Part shown: positions 56,201-64,000 of the stretch, piece by piece
Layout of the letters: every line of letters starts with the position of its first letter
How positions within the stretch are numbered: position 1 is the first letter of the stretch
Assembly: GCA_963576735.1 (NCBI GenBank)
Contig: OY755190.1
Span: forward strand, 5,015,695-5,079,694
From: Bedellia somnulentella
Lineage: Eukaryota > Arthropoda > Insecta > Lepidoptera > Bedelliidae
Direction: 5' to 3'
DNA length: 64,000 nucleotides
The notes under the pieces: generated by a model
What the model saw: only the letters and a program-made list of their open reading frames with translations
Told to the model about the DNA's origin: nothing
Database searches by the model: none
Translations under genes and position numbers: made by a program

Positions 56201-58371
56201 AAGCGCGGGAAGCGGCAAGCAGCTCTATTACAGAAAAATTCGACACAAGCTCTGCGCATGAAGGCTAACAGCCATCTGCCGCCCCGTTCTCCGCACAGGG
56301 ACCCGCTCCAGATTGACATTGAAATTTAGGGTTTTTGCTTTATAACTCCATAATTAGGATGAAAAGACTAAAAATTATTCATACAGATGATAGACTACTC
56401 AGTTGTCTACGCAAATATTACGTAATCGATAACATATATGCAGTATTCTGACAGCAATATCAGACTTTACGATAAAAAAGCCCCCCACAAATTATTTTTT
56501 TTCTTAGTCGATTATTATTGAAAACGAATGAGAATCGTCATTATTAAAGAAAAGATATTGAACTTGAACATATATTTTATTTAGAGTGTGATTGTTTCAT
56601 TGAGCAGGTTTCATTGAGTTTGAAAACTACCAAAATCAGTGAAATTTTCGAGGGAGGCCCTTAAATGAAAAGTTAAACATCAATGTTACAGATCTTAAAG
56701 CTACGCGTATGTAGACACATAATAAGTTTACATGTATGTTATGCCAGTGGAGCCTATACGGTTTTTATGAAAACAAAGCATGTTCCAATTCAATTATTTT
56801 CATCATGTTTTTCAACAAATTATTAAAATGTTAAACATCAAATTTTAACACCATGAACTAATCACCAACATATATTTTATTCATGTCATATCAATATCAT
56901 CAAATCAGACTTTATAGAATTTCAAAACAATCAATATCAACCTATTTTTCCGGGGACGCCCTTAAGCCACCCCCCACCCCTGGACCAATTTATGAAAAAA
57001 AATTACTCTTTTTAATTGACAAGCTAATAGTAATGTTTTTTTTTTAATTTCTTATAATATGGCCAACTATTTATTTATAATCAATAGGTATGCAATTATT
57101 ATAATATGACAATATCTTTTTACAGGTCTAAGCTATCAAAAGCTTTTCTAGATAGTGCAAAATACCTGGGTAATCGCATTCTAGACTACAACAGTCCTGA
57201 TGGGTTTGGCTTCAACTACATTCAAGCTACAATTGATGAAGGAAGACGCTGTAGCAGTGCCAAAGCATTTCTTTATCCACATAGGAAAAGAAAAAACTTA
57301 CACATATTACCAAAAAGTACAGTTACAAAGATTCTGATTAATGAAACAACAAAAATTGCATATGGTGTACAATTTACACGATTTTCAAAAAGTTATACAA
57401 TTTATGCCAAAAAAGAAGTTATTTTATCAGCTGGTCCAATAGAATCACCACATTTACTTATGTTATCTGGCATAGGTCCTAAGAAACATTTAGAATCATT
57501 TAATATTAATGTAGTCAGTGACCTAAAAGTGGGTGAAGTCTTGTATGACCATATTTCTTTCCCTGGTCTGGTGTTCAAGCTCAACACCTCAGGTTTAACA
57601 ATGACTGCCAAGAGGACAGGTACTGTTCCAAGCATAATGCAGTTTCTAAAATATGGAGAAGGACCACTATCAACTCTTGCAGGAGTTGAAACTATAGGTT
57701 ATATTAAAACTAACGTATCAGAAGAGATTGGTGAAGTTCCAGATATTGAATTGTTAGGAAGCTGCTCTGCAATGTCAGCAGATAGAGGGATTATGGTAGC
57801 TAAAGGATTACACATATCTGAATGGCTCTATAATGATTACTACCGACCTATGGAAAATCAAGAAACATTTACAATACTATTTATGCTTTTACATCCAAAA
57901 TCAGTAGGACATCTTAAGCTAAACTCTACAAATCCATTTGACCAACCTAAATTATATGGAAATTATTTAACTCATAAACAAGATATAGCTACAATGATTG
58001 CTGCTATTCGCTACATAATAAAAATGGTGGAGACACCTCCATTTCAACAATATGGTGCTACTCTTTATAAGAAGAAATATCCAAATTGCAAGGATTATAA
58101 CTTCAACAGTGACAATTACTGGGAATGTGTAGTGAGAACAATGACGGCAACACTGCATCATCAAATAGCAACATGTAAGATGGGGCCTACCTCAGATCCA
58201 TATGCAATAGTGGACCAGAATCTAAAAGTGTATGGGACTAAGAACTTAAGAGTGGTAGATAGCAGTGTGATTCCTAGAACCACCGTCGCTCACACTAATG
58301 CTCCAGCTATTATGATAGGTGAGAAAGCGGCAGACATTATTATTAGGACTTGGAATCTTAAAACAACATGA
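47021..58371 (+). CDS. GMC-C: secreted GMC (FAD) oxidoreductase
   Basis: Exons 47021-47282, 49811-50038, 51067-51199, 53025-53144 and 57126-58371; 662 aa. Signal peptide MIVHIFGVLLLYTASMKA; linker ending GFQKDQYPLP; FAD motif VGAGSAG at about 101-107; signature 1 [19 protein letters not shown]; signature 2 GPIESPHLLMLSGIGP; active-site His in HHQIATCKMG (about 593) and VAHTNAP (about 637). Exon lengths and phases equal those of GMC-A and B. Oddities: exons 2-4 are GC-richer while exon 5 is strikingly AT-rich. Intron 1 holds a mariner and intron 4 (4 kb) a TE with facing ends. The frame is open throughout. Exon 5 could belong to another copy if an exon or gene was lost between, but phase and homology fit one gene. 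Confidence 0.87.
47308..48598 (+). mobile_element. mariner element, copy 2
   Basis: 1291 bp, TA duplication at 47306-47307 and 48599-48600, same 27-bp TIRs as copy 1, opposite orientation. It lies in intron 1 of GMC-C. Confidence 0.95.
47481..48533 (+). CDS. mariner transposase, copy 2
   Basis: 350 aa, residue-for-residue the same as copy 1 (D160, D252, D287; WIPHNL), so either copy could supply transposase for both. Confidence 0.95.
   Translation: MDLTREHFRAMIFYDFRRGLTQKQCIDQLTSTFGDEAPSKTTVYHWFSEFNRGRSKLTDEIKEGRPKTVVVPQNIDAVRELITQDRHVTYREIEASLGISMTSIHKILHEHLAVKKICSRWIPHNLSIDQKQARVDWCKEMLKKYNRGASKAVYNIYTGDESWIYAYDPETKQQSTVWVFQDEPNPTKVIRAKSTLKQMVACFFGINGHVATVPLENRKTVNSEWYTTICLPEVFEQIRKTNRQRRIILHHDNASCHRSAVTTQFLEAQKIELTGHPPYSPDLAPNDFYLFPNVKKKLRGQRFSSREEAVDAFKMHVLEIPQSEWKKCYENWFQRMQKCIDLSGEYFEKQ
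48599..49174. other. intron 1 of GMC-C, unclassified repeat
   Basis: gcccgacgtttcgaaaactt and catggtcacgggaagactga near 48690 look like a dispersed insect repeat I cannot classify. tatgttatgttatgag near 49000 is a simple repeat. Confidence 0.35.
49175..49432 (+). repeat. R-SINE copy
   Basis: tatgtagtgtcagcttaaaa head, ttatagccgtgagtatata tail. Confidence 0.75.
49690..49757 (+). repeat. RTE LINE scrap
   Basis: gccaagatcgtactaagttg and tagtctctta, decayed; ends 50 bp before GMC-C exon 2. Confidence 0.5.
49811..50038 (+). CDS. GMC-C exon 2
   Basis: FAD-binding exon ([22 protein letters not shown]), 228 nt. The split first codon is CCA instead of GGT. Confidence 0.95.
50039..50643. other. intron 2 of GMC-C, no feature seen
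   Basis: A 62-codon ORF at 50273 has no motif. Confidence 0.5.
50644..51008 (-). repeat. T-SINE, full length, minus strand
   Basis: acataacatacataaacgtt tail to gggctatcacggttg head; ends 58 bp before exon 3. Confidence 0.85.
51067..51199 (+). CDS. GMC-C exon 3
   Basis: Signature 1 ([19 protein letters not shown]), 133 nt. Confidence 0.95.
51242..51489 (+). repeat. R-SINE copy
   Basis: tgtgtattgtcggcttagaa head, tagccctgagtatatgtatg tail. Confidence 0.8.
51650..51868 (-). repeat. R-SINE copy, minus strand
   Basis: catatactcacggctatgga to tgatattctaagccga. Confidence 0.75.
52208..52421 (-). repeat. R-SINE copy, minus strand, diverged
   Basis: actgtattcacggctataaa to ctaagccgacactacacagc. 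Confidence 0.7.
52720..52843 (-). repeat. T-SINE 3' fragment, minus strand
   Basis: Starts with four cataa units, then aacgttcacgccgaatatcc; stops at the cacgttttgcatg point. Confidence 0.8.
53025..53144 (+). CDS. GMC-C exon 4
   Basis: 120 nt (SYKDVLPYYIRSERAR ... VQYVPF), donor gtaatt. Confidence 0.95.
53385..56985. mobile_element. Putative DNA transposon or nested pair in intron 4 of GMC-C
   Basis: gggtggcccttaagggcctc at the left and the reverse complement of cgcccttaagccacccccc at the right form imperfect facing ends. Inner, related ends occur at about 53530 (tttaagggcgtcccacgaaa) and about 56660 (gagggaggcccttaaatg), and a solo relative at about 61570-61690. 56030-56100 holds a decayed tRNA-like head. 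No transposase domain was recognised in the short ORFs. The extent and family are provisional. Confidence 0.45.
57126..58371 (+). CDS. GMC-C exon 5
   Basis: Signature 2 (GPIESPHLLMLSGIGP) and His motifs, stop TGA. It is much more AT-rich at third positions than exons 2-4. AATAAA at 58667-58672 is a candidate poly(A) signal. Confidence 0.9.
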
Positions 58372-58713
58372 TCAATATGGTTAAGGATATACAGTAAATG
58401 GTGTCGAAATTTTGTTGGATGGGGTTAATTATGAGATTAAATATAACATTGTTACTTGTATTTTATTAGTTTTATTTGGCTATACAACAATTTCGGCATA
58501 AAAAGCCTTAAAAACATCAACTTTTTAGGTTATGTTTGTACAGTATTGATAACAAATTTTGCAGCTTAAAGAGTATTACCGAAGCTTGAGACTCATACAA
58601 TTGTTTTGAAATATTATAATTATTTGTTTGGGATAGCCAACACATTCTAAAAAACAGTGTATCGCAAATAAAATAATAAAACTAAGTAAGTTTTTAATTG
58701 GTTGTTTTCCTAC
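58372..58713. other. between GMC-C and flotillin-2 exon 1
   Basis: GMC-C 3' UTR on the + strand and start of flotillin-2 intron 1 on the - strand. aaataaaataataaaac at 58665 may serve GMC-C polyadenylation. Confidence 0.5.
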
Positions 58714-58762
58714 CTGATACTATAAGGGCTTCGTTGGGACCAACCGTGTGAATATTCCCCAT
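58714..58762 (-). CDS. Flo2: Flotillin-2, first coding exon (partial gene)
   Basis: The minus-strand ATG at 58762 opens MGNIHTVGPNEALIVS followed by a split codon G|GT at a good donor (gtagga). This is the characteristic flotillin-2/reggie-1 N-terminus, which continues with a Gly-Gly-Cys block in the next exon. Gly2 for N-myristoylation is present. Flotillin-2 scaffolds membrane microdomains on the cytoplasmic face of the plasma membrane and endosomes. The remaining exons must lie to the left on the minus strand. I found no second exon in the window, so intron 1 would be longer than 58 kb and contain the GMC cluster. Confidence 0.85.
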
Positions 58763-59115
58763 GATTTCTTTTATCACAACACCAACAATCACCACAAACA
58801 AACTTGCACTTTACAGTAAAATCGTAAATTTTAATAATCGATTAAAAATCCAAAACAAACCACCACAGATTACTAAGATAACTAAATTCACTTGATACTC
58901 TTGACAGTAGACATGAGTATGAAATATCGTCACGTCGATGAAATCACTGTGATCTGCCTTCCACAAAAGTCACAGTGACACGATATGAAATAACTATAAA
59001 ATAACAACGTTCCAAAATAACTCTGTACCAATTGTTGGGGGAGAGAAGAATACCCGCTGAAGTGATGGAATACTTTCCAACATAGTTTCACGAATTTATC
59101 TCTGCTTGCTCGAAA
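58763..59115. other. 5' region of flotillin-2
   Basis: Likely 5' UTR and promoter on the minus strand; aagtcacagtgacacgatat at 58965 is a small imperfect palindrome. Nothing else is supported. Confidence 0.35.
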
Positions 59116-59495
59116 AAGCGACATGATAGTCCAGTGGGTAGAACACCCGCCCGAAAACAGAAGGGCGTGAGTTCCAATCCTGGGTCGGGCCTACACCAAT
59201 TTGTCTTTTCTAAAGTCATATGTGTGGTTAATTTATCATGGTTGCTAACGGTGAGGGAAAACATCGTGAGGAAACCCACATGGCTGAGTTGTACTTAGTC
59301 ATGTGACAGTGTATTCGTACAAAACGGCGATAGGCCTGCCCACTATCACGTGAGTACACTGTCTAAGCAAAACGTGGGTACCTTCTCTGGACACTAGATG
59401 GCCCTGCCATGTGAGTTCAGAAGTATTGGTACCTCTGCCAACCCCTTCGGGGATAAACGGCGTGAACGTTTATGTTTATGTATGTTATGTTATGC
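59116..59495 (+). repeat. T-SINE, full length
   Basis: cgacatgatagtccagtggg head to gaacgtttatgtttatgtat tail. Confidence 0.87.
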
Positions 59496-60725
59496 TAGAA
59501 AAAAAGACCAGAAAGGTACAACAGCTGCTGTTCCTTAGTCATAATTATAATCCAAAAAAATAATTGTAAATAGATTTAGAACAAAATCATTGTAAAAAGT
59601 TGATTCAACATAATAAACAAGCCGCATTTACTTAAAATTATTGCGACAGTCCTAAGCCTGAAAAAGTGTGAAGGTTATTTTGAATCAATGAGAGGTTTTC
59701 CTTTTTTTCTTTTTTTCTTCTTCCCTGTTCTCAGGATAGATGGCGCCAGACTTGCTATGTTACTGGTAGGAACGGAACGTCACACCGTTTTTCACACTTG
59801 GATGTAATGATATCGTAAAACGGAACGTACATAAAAACGTTCTGATTTGAAAGTCTAAATAAATATCAGTTGAAGCCAAGATAGCTTAAAAGTAAATAAA
59901 CAAAGACGGTATTTATATTTAACATTCTTTTTGTTGTTTTTACTCGCAAAAAAGTTACTCTATGGTGATGTGACACATGTTTTTAAAGTTGACATTGGCG
60001 AAATTTTTGTGGCAACACGATTGAGGCCACGAAGAAAAAATTTAAGTAAGTAACGTACAGTCATGAAGCTACTAACTAAACTAATAATACTTCCATGCGT
60101 ACAGTATTTAGTAACCGAGGTGACAAAGTCACTATGACTTTTCGTTGTTATTTTTATATAATCGGAACGACGGTCACAGTGAACCATGAAGCTACTAACT
60201 AAACAGGAGAGCGAACTCACAAAAATATGGTAAACAAAAATGCAATTTATTACCATGCAATAAAGTTAATTATCTTTTAAAGACTGTCAAGCAGAGAAAC
60301 GTCCTAGAACGAGAGCCGTGTGAGAGAGAAGTGTGTCCCTCTCGCGCGGTTGCCAGTCGAGATTAAGTTCAAAGAAAAACAAATTCAAACTTATTTATAG
60401 GGAATATTTTATAAAAAGCAGGTTATTAACTGTTACTTTTTTGTATTTTATTTTAATTATTATTGTCGCCTATCGATTTGGAGATAAATAATTGGTTAAG
60501 TTTGGCAAAAGGGATATTAATATTTGTCACGGGTATCCCCATCGAAACAATATAAATGTGGTGTCCACAATTTATCATCTGTTTGAGTGTTTTGGAGCTT
60601 TTATCATTTAATTAAGAAAATATAGTGATAAATATGGGTTCATGTTATGGAACAATAGATAAAATAACCTGTATCATCTCGAACTTTACCACATGAATGC
60701 ATTAAACGATTTGAATTTGAATATA
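59496..60725. other. no gene seen
   Basis: The minus-strand ORF at 59960-60256 has no known domain. gccagtcgagattaagttca and a CT/GA-rich patch lie near 60310. Confidence 0.45.
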
Positions 60726-60920
60726 GCTGTTTGGTGTCGGCTTAGTATAGCACTACCCCATTTCTTCCGGTGGGTGTACGTTAGAGGCGCGGGGCTTTTA
60801 AGGGATTTTTGGGCAATGCGGTTGAGACCCATCACCAATAACCTTTATTTCACAATCTTGTCCCCACGCAACTTCCAAAAGTGGCTGAGGAAATTTTAAT
60901 TCTCAAGCACTGGCTATCCA
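60726..60920 (+). repeat. R-SINE, 3'-truncated
   Basis: gtttggtgtcggcttagtat head to aagcactggctatcc; the tail is lost. Confidence 0.75.
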
Positions 60921-61073
60921 ATCTTTTATAATCTATTAATTAAGAATAAATATGTATAAAAAACACGTTGATTTACCAAAAACAATGTATATATGTAAAT
61001 ATAAGTGTTTTTATAATAGTTTTTATAATGTATGTATGTAAATATAACTAATAAATAAAGGAAAGAAAAATTT

Positions 61074-61146
61074 CGACACAGGTGGGGATCGAACCCGCGA
61101 CCTCGGGTATACGCCCCCGTCGCTCTGCCAATTGAGCTACCGTGTC
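61074..61146 (-). repeat. tRNA-like core of the G-unit family
   Basis: 73 nt, reverse complement starting gacacggtagctcaattgg; acceptor, D- and T-arms pair, anticodon arm irregular. The flank ccccacatgaggttttcatg marks the same repeat family as 23186-23400. Confidence 0.55.
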
Positions 61147-61900
61147 AAAGGCTGCGAGTGCATCAGGTCCCCACATGAGGTTTTCATGAACAAAAACATA
61201 ATATGTAAATATAAGTGTTTTTGTATCCTTTAGAGGAACTCTTATTAAAACACCAACAGATGGTCACCCTACTTAAAACGAGACACAGTTAGCTAGTTAG
61301 CCATCCTTTTTCAGGACACTTTTGGTCGCCAGCGCGCGTTCCTGTTTAAATAATACTTCCATGCAGTGAACGTAAAATAATAACTTCGCTCATGTCTACT
61401 TGACGGGACTTTAATGATCCTTCCTAGCCACTTTTTAACCCTATTTATGTTTGGTCTAAAGACATAAATAATGGAAGAAAAATCGTTACATTACACGTGG
61501 GACATTCAAATTTTGGAAATTAGAATATCTGAGAGACGAAATTACTATTGATTTACTTAAGTTGGTTGACATTTTCCAATCCTGTAAAATCAATATCCTC
61601 AAAACGGACTTTCTAGAGTTTGAAACTAATCAAAATGATTTTATTTTTCTGGGGATGTCCTTAGAATCCTTGAGTGATACTGAATGCTAGTAGCTGTTTA
61701 TACAGCACATACCACTGATACCTAGGTACTTTTTGTATTTGGCTGAATAGGTGTGTTACCCATTGTCCTTTGCTTCACTTTTCCGGCATGCAAGTCAAGT
61801 CAAAAAAAAACAATGGCGGATTGATTTTGTTTGATGATGATATTAGTTTATTTCATGAAATAATTAAACTAATTTGGTGATTTTGATTTACATTAGCATT
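61147..61900. other. upstream of Pp4; relict TE end
   Basis: 61570-61690 resembles the right end of the TE at 53385-56985 (tgaaactaatcaaaatg, tttctggggatgtccttag). No gene seen. Confidence 0.4.
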
Positions 61901-62030
61901 ATATGTTGATGAAAATAGTATTTCAATTGTACGTAGACACTTTTCCATTTATTGGTAAGTATACTATTTAAATGTAAAGTGATGTCACGTTTTGGCGTCA
62001 AACTGAAACCAATTTATGAATCTTTTGCAG
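61901..62030 (+). other. Pp4-19C: possible 5' UTR exon and intron of Pp4
   Basis: A donor attg|gtaagt at 61954/61955 and an acceptor ttttgcag at 62030 frame a 76-bp intron in the 5' UTR. This is predicted from splice signals only. Confidence 0.4.
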
Positions 62031-62055
62031 TAATCCTAGACATCTATTCGCGACG

Positions 62056-64000
62056 ATGTCTGATACAAGCGATTTAGATAGACAAATAGAACAATTAAAA
62101 AGATGTGAGATTATTAAGGAGGCTGAGGTCAAGGCACTTTGCGCCAAGGCCCGGGAGATTCTAGTCGAAGAGAGCAATGTCCAGCGTGTTGATTCTCCAG
62201 TAACAGTAAGTATATAAGAATATATTAAAACTACGTTATAGATAAGTTCTAAAACACAGTAATAACACCTCTCACTAGAGCTTCTGTCAACAGTTGGTCA
62301 AGTATAGTTTTACATTTCTACTGACAGCATTGCATGCACATACTTTGGTCCACCTAATAAACATATCCTTTTAGAAGAGACAAATATTCTCTATTTGTAT
62401 TATTACTAAACATAACCATATTATGCATATGAGCCCAGATTTAAATTTATTGCAATATAGATTTGAGGGAATGAGGGTGAATGTGGATAAGACCAAAACA
62501 ATGGTTTTTGAGAGACAGGAAGATGTGACAGAATGTGTGATTGCGATTGATGGTAAGGATGTGGAACAGGTGAAGGAGTTTGTATATCTGGGAAGTTTGT
62601 TTACAAGGGATGGAAAATGTGATGAAGATATTGAAAGAAGAGTGAAAAAGGGTAATGCGGTAAATGGAGCAATGAATAGCCTAATGACCTGTCAATCGAT
62701 GTCTGAAAAGGCCTGAATGGCTGTACATGATGCTGTTCTTGTTCCTACGCTTATGTATGGAAGCGAATGTTGGGTGTGGCAGAAGAAGCATGAGAGCAGA
62801 GTGAATGCAGTAGAGATGAGGTCACTCAGAAAAATTTGTATTGTTAGATGATAGAAAATTGGTAAAAAGGATCTATAGAGCTAGTGTGGATGGTAATGTT
62901 AGTAGAGGACAACCACGGAGAACACACTTGGACCAAATTGAGAGTGTGCTCAAAAAGGCTGGCGTCCGAAGTATGAAGAATAAAAGAGCATGTATGAAAA
63001 GATTGATGGATGTAAACGAAGCTAGAGAGGTTTGTCAGGATCGTGCGAAGTGGCGATCAATAGTCTCTGCCTACCCCAATGGGAACTAATGGCGTGAGTA
63101 TATGTATGTATTATGCATATGAGCCCAGATTGAAATTTATTGCAATATGAGTGAAAACCCTCAAATCCACTGAGAATCTGTATGTAAAGCCATACTATTG
63201 GGGTGATACATAAACTGGTTATTGTTTATTAGAACGGATCGGAATTGGGGTGTGTAAAAATACCTAAAGTTTGCAGTGGGACATAATATAGAGCTGTTAT
63301 TAATATGTTTGTTTTCCTTGCATCGATATGTAGAAAAACTTTTTAACTTAAGATACAGATCAAAAAAAGAAATTAAAAATCCATTAGCATTTTGCAAATA
63401 TATTAAATTCTGTGTTTTACCAGTAAAGAACAATTAGGACTAAAAGACCAAATTTTAACTGGAGGAGTACAGAACAAACATTAGTTTGAACTTTATTAGT
63501 AGTTTATGAATATTTATAGTTCGGTGTTTCAAGCTAAGGAACATGTAATAAACAAAACAAAAGGGGTAATCCAAAACTTGATTAACTTAAGTGTTTGTAA
63601 CAGCTTCATATTATGTCCCACTGCAAACTTTATGTAGACTCTGTTTATTAGTTATCAGGTCCACTGCACATTAACACCATGGGCAGATGACTCACTTAAT
63701 ACCCATCACAGGAAAGAGGATTCAAACCCTCAAGACCTGCCACTGCCTCAATGGTTGTGGATAATGATATAAATGGTTTCGCATAGCCAGTGGTCAATGC
63801 CAGATTAATTTATATACTCATCACTCAGTATGGATAAATGAAAATGTTGGTTTTGAAAAAACATACATATAACATTACAGTGCCTATACAAAGTTGTACC
63901 TTATTTGTTTACTTTATTCTCATATGTGTCTTTTGTTTCAGGTGTGTGGGGATATTCATGGGCAGTTTTATGATCTAAAAGAACTATTTAAAGTAGGGGG
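62056..64000 (+). CDS. Pp4-19C: Protein phosphatase 4 catalytic subunit, 5' part
   Basis: Exon 1 is 62056-62205 (50 codons: [46 protein letters not shown]), donor gtaagt, phase 0. Exon 2 starts at 63942 and runs off the window ([20 protein letters not shown]). GDIHG is the metal-binding motif of PPP-family Ser/Thr phosphatases. The N-terminus fits PP4c and not PP2A or PP6. The enzyme works with regulatory subunits in DNA-damage, centrosome and developmental signalling. Its first coding intron contains a 5'-truncated RTE insertion. It is divergent from flotillin-2, with starts 3.3 kb apart. Confidence 0.93.
62420..63148 (+). mobile_element. RTE LINE 3' fragment with 39-bp target duplication
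   Basis: 62459-63109 (651 bp) corresponds to the last part of the LINE ORF plus tail, with an internal deletion near 62840 and a stop at 62714. It is bracketed by 39-bp direct repeats at 62420-62458 and 63110-63148 (attatgcatatgagcccaga at the start), with one mismatch. Confidence 0.9.
63149..63941. other. Pp4 intron 1, no feature seen
   Basis: AT-rich intron ending in tgtcttttgtttcag. No other coding signal. Confidence 0.6.

Noticed and set aside
59960..60256. 98-codon minus-strand ORF near flotillin-2 as an upstream exon
   Set aside because: Not joined to the flotillin start, no conserved residues, flotillin-2 begins at its own ATG at 58762.

Overview
This is a eukaryotic, insect and very probably lepidopteran (moth or butterfly) genomic window. 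The evidence is the AT-rich DNA, split genes with GT/AG introns, RTE-clade LINEs, tRNA-headed SINEs, Helitrons and mariners of lepidopteran type, and the conserved genes present. Most of the 64 kb is transposable-element (TE) sequence. The host genes are three tandem GMC (FAD) oxidoreductase paralogues on the + strand, the first coding exon of flotillin-2 on the - strand, and the 5' part of the protein phosphatase 4 catalytic subunit on the + strand.

Layout. 1-5.9 kb: SINEs, tRNA-like repeats, a long-TIR MITE and Helitron ends. 5.91-13.53 kb: a large DNA transposon with about 430-bp terminal inverted repeats. It carries decayed coding sequence on the - strand (a DDE_Tnp_4-like transposase piece and a FEN1/PIN-like 'GCDY' protein with an acidic tail). 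A full-length RTE LINE with an intact 1033-codon ORF, a Helitron and a palindrome-rich MITE have since inserted into it. 13.5-20.5 kb: old repeats and no gene. 20.57-29.12 kb: GMC-A (5 exons, 665 aa, intact). 33.20-45.67 kb: GMC-B (5 exons, 656 aa without the insertion); its exon 4 is split by an intact mariner. 47.02-58.37 kb: GMC-C (5 exons, 662 aa); its first intron holds a second mariner encoding the same transposase in the opposite orientation. 58.71-58.76 kb (-): flotillin-2 exon 1. 62.06-64 kb (+): Pp4 exons 1 and 2, with an RTE fragment in the intron.

GMC-A, B and C share one architecture: a signal-peptide exon ending in a D(F/Q)(L/K)(R/K)D(S/Q)YPLP-like motif, then exons of exactly 228, 133 and 120 nt with the same intron phases, then a large last exon with the His/His active-site motifs. 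They point the opposite way to flotillin-2. Because the first flotillin-2 intron must run leftwards from 58,713, and no second flotillin exon is visible in the window, the whole GMC cluster appears to lie inside a flotillin-2 intron. This arrangement has been described for GMC clusters in other insects.

The main points for a second look are: (i) the mariner disruption of GMC-B, where removing the element and one TA restores an exon of exactly the length seen in the paralogues; (ii) the nested long-TIR transposon with its unusual nuclease-like gene; (iii) a family of about 25 short elements sharing both 5' and 3' ends with the RTE LINE; (iv) an RTE insertion in the Pp4 intron flanked by a 39-bp duplication. 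Exon boundaries come from reading the sequence and comparing the paralogues; no alignment or database search was run.
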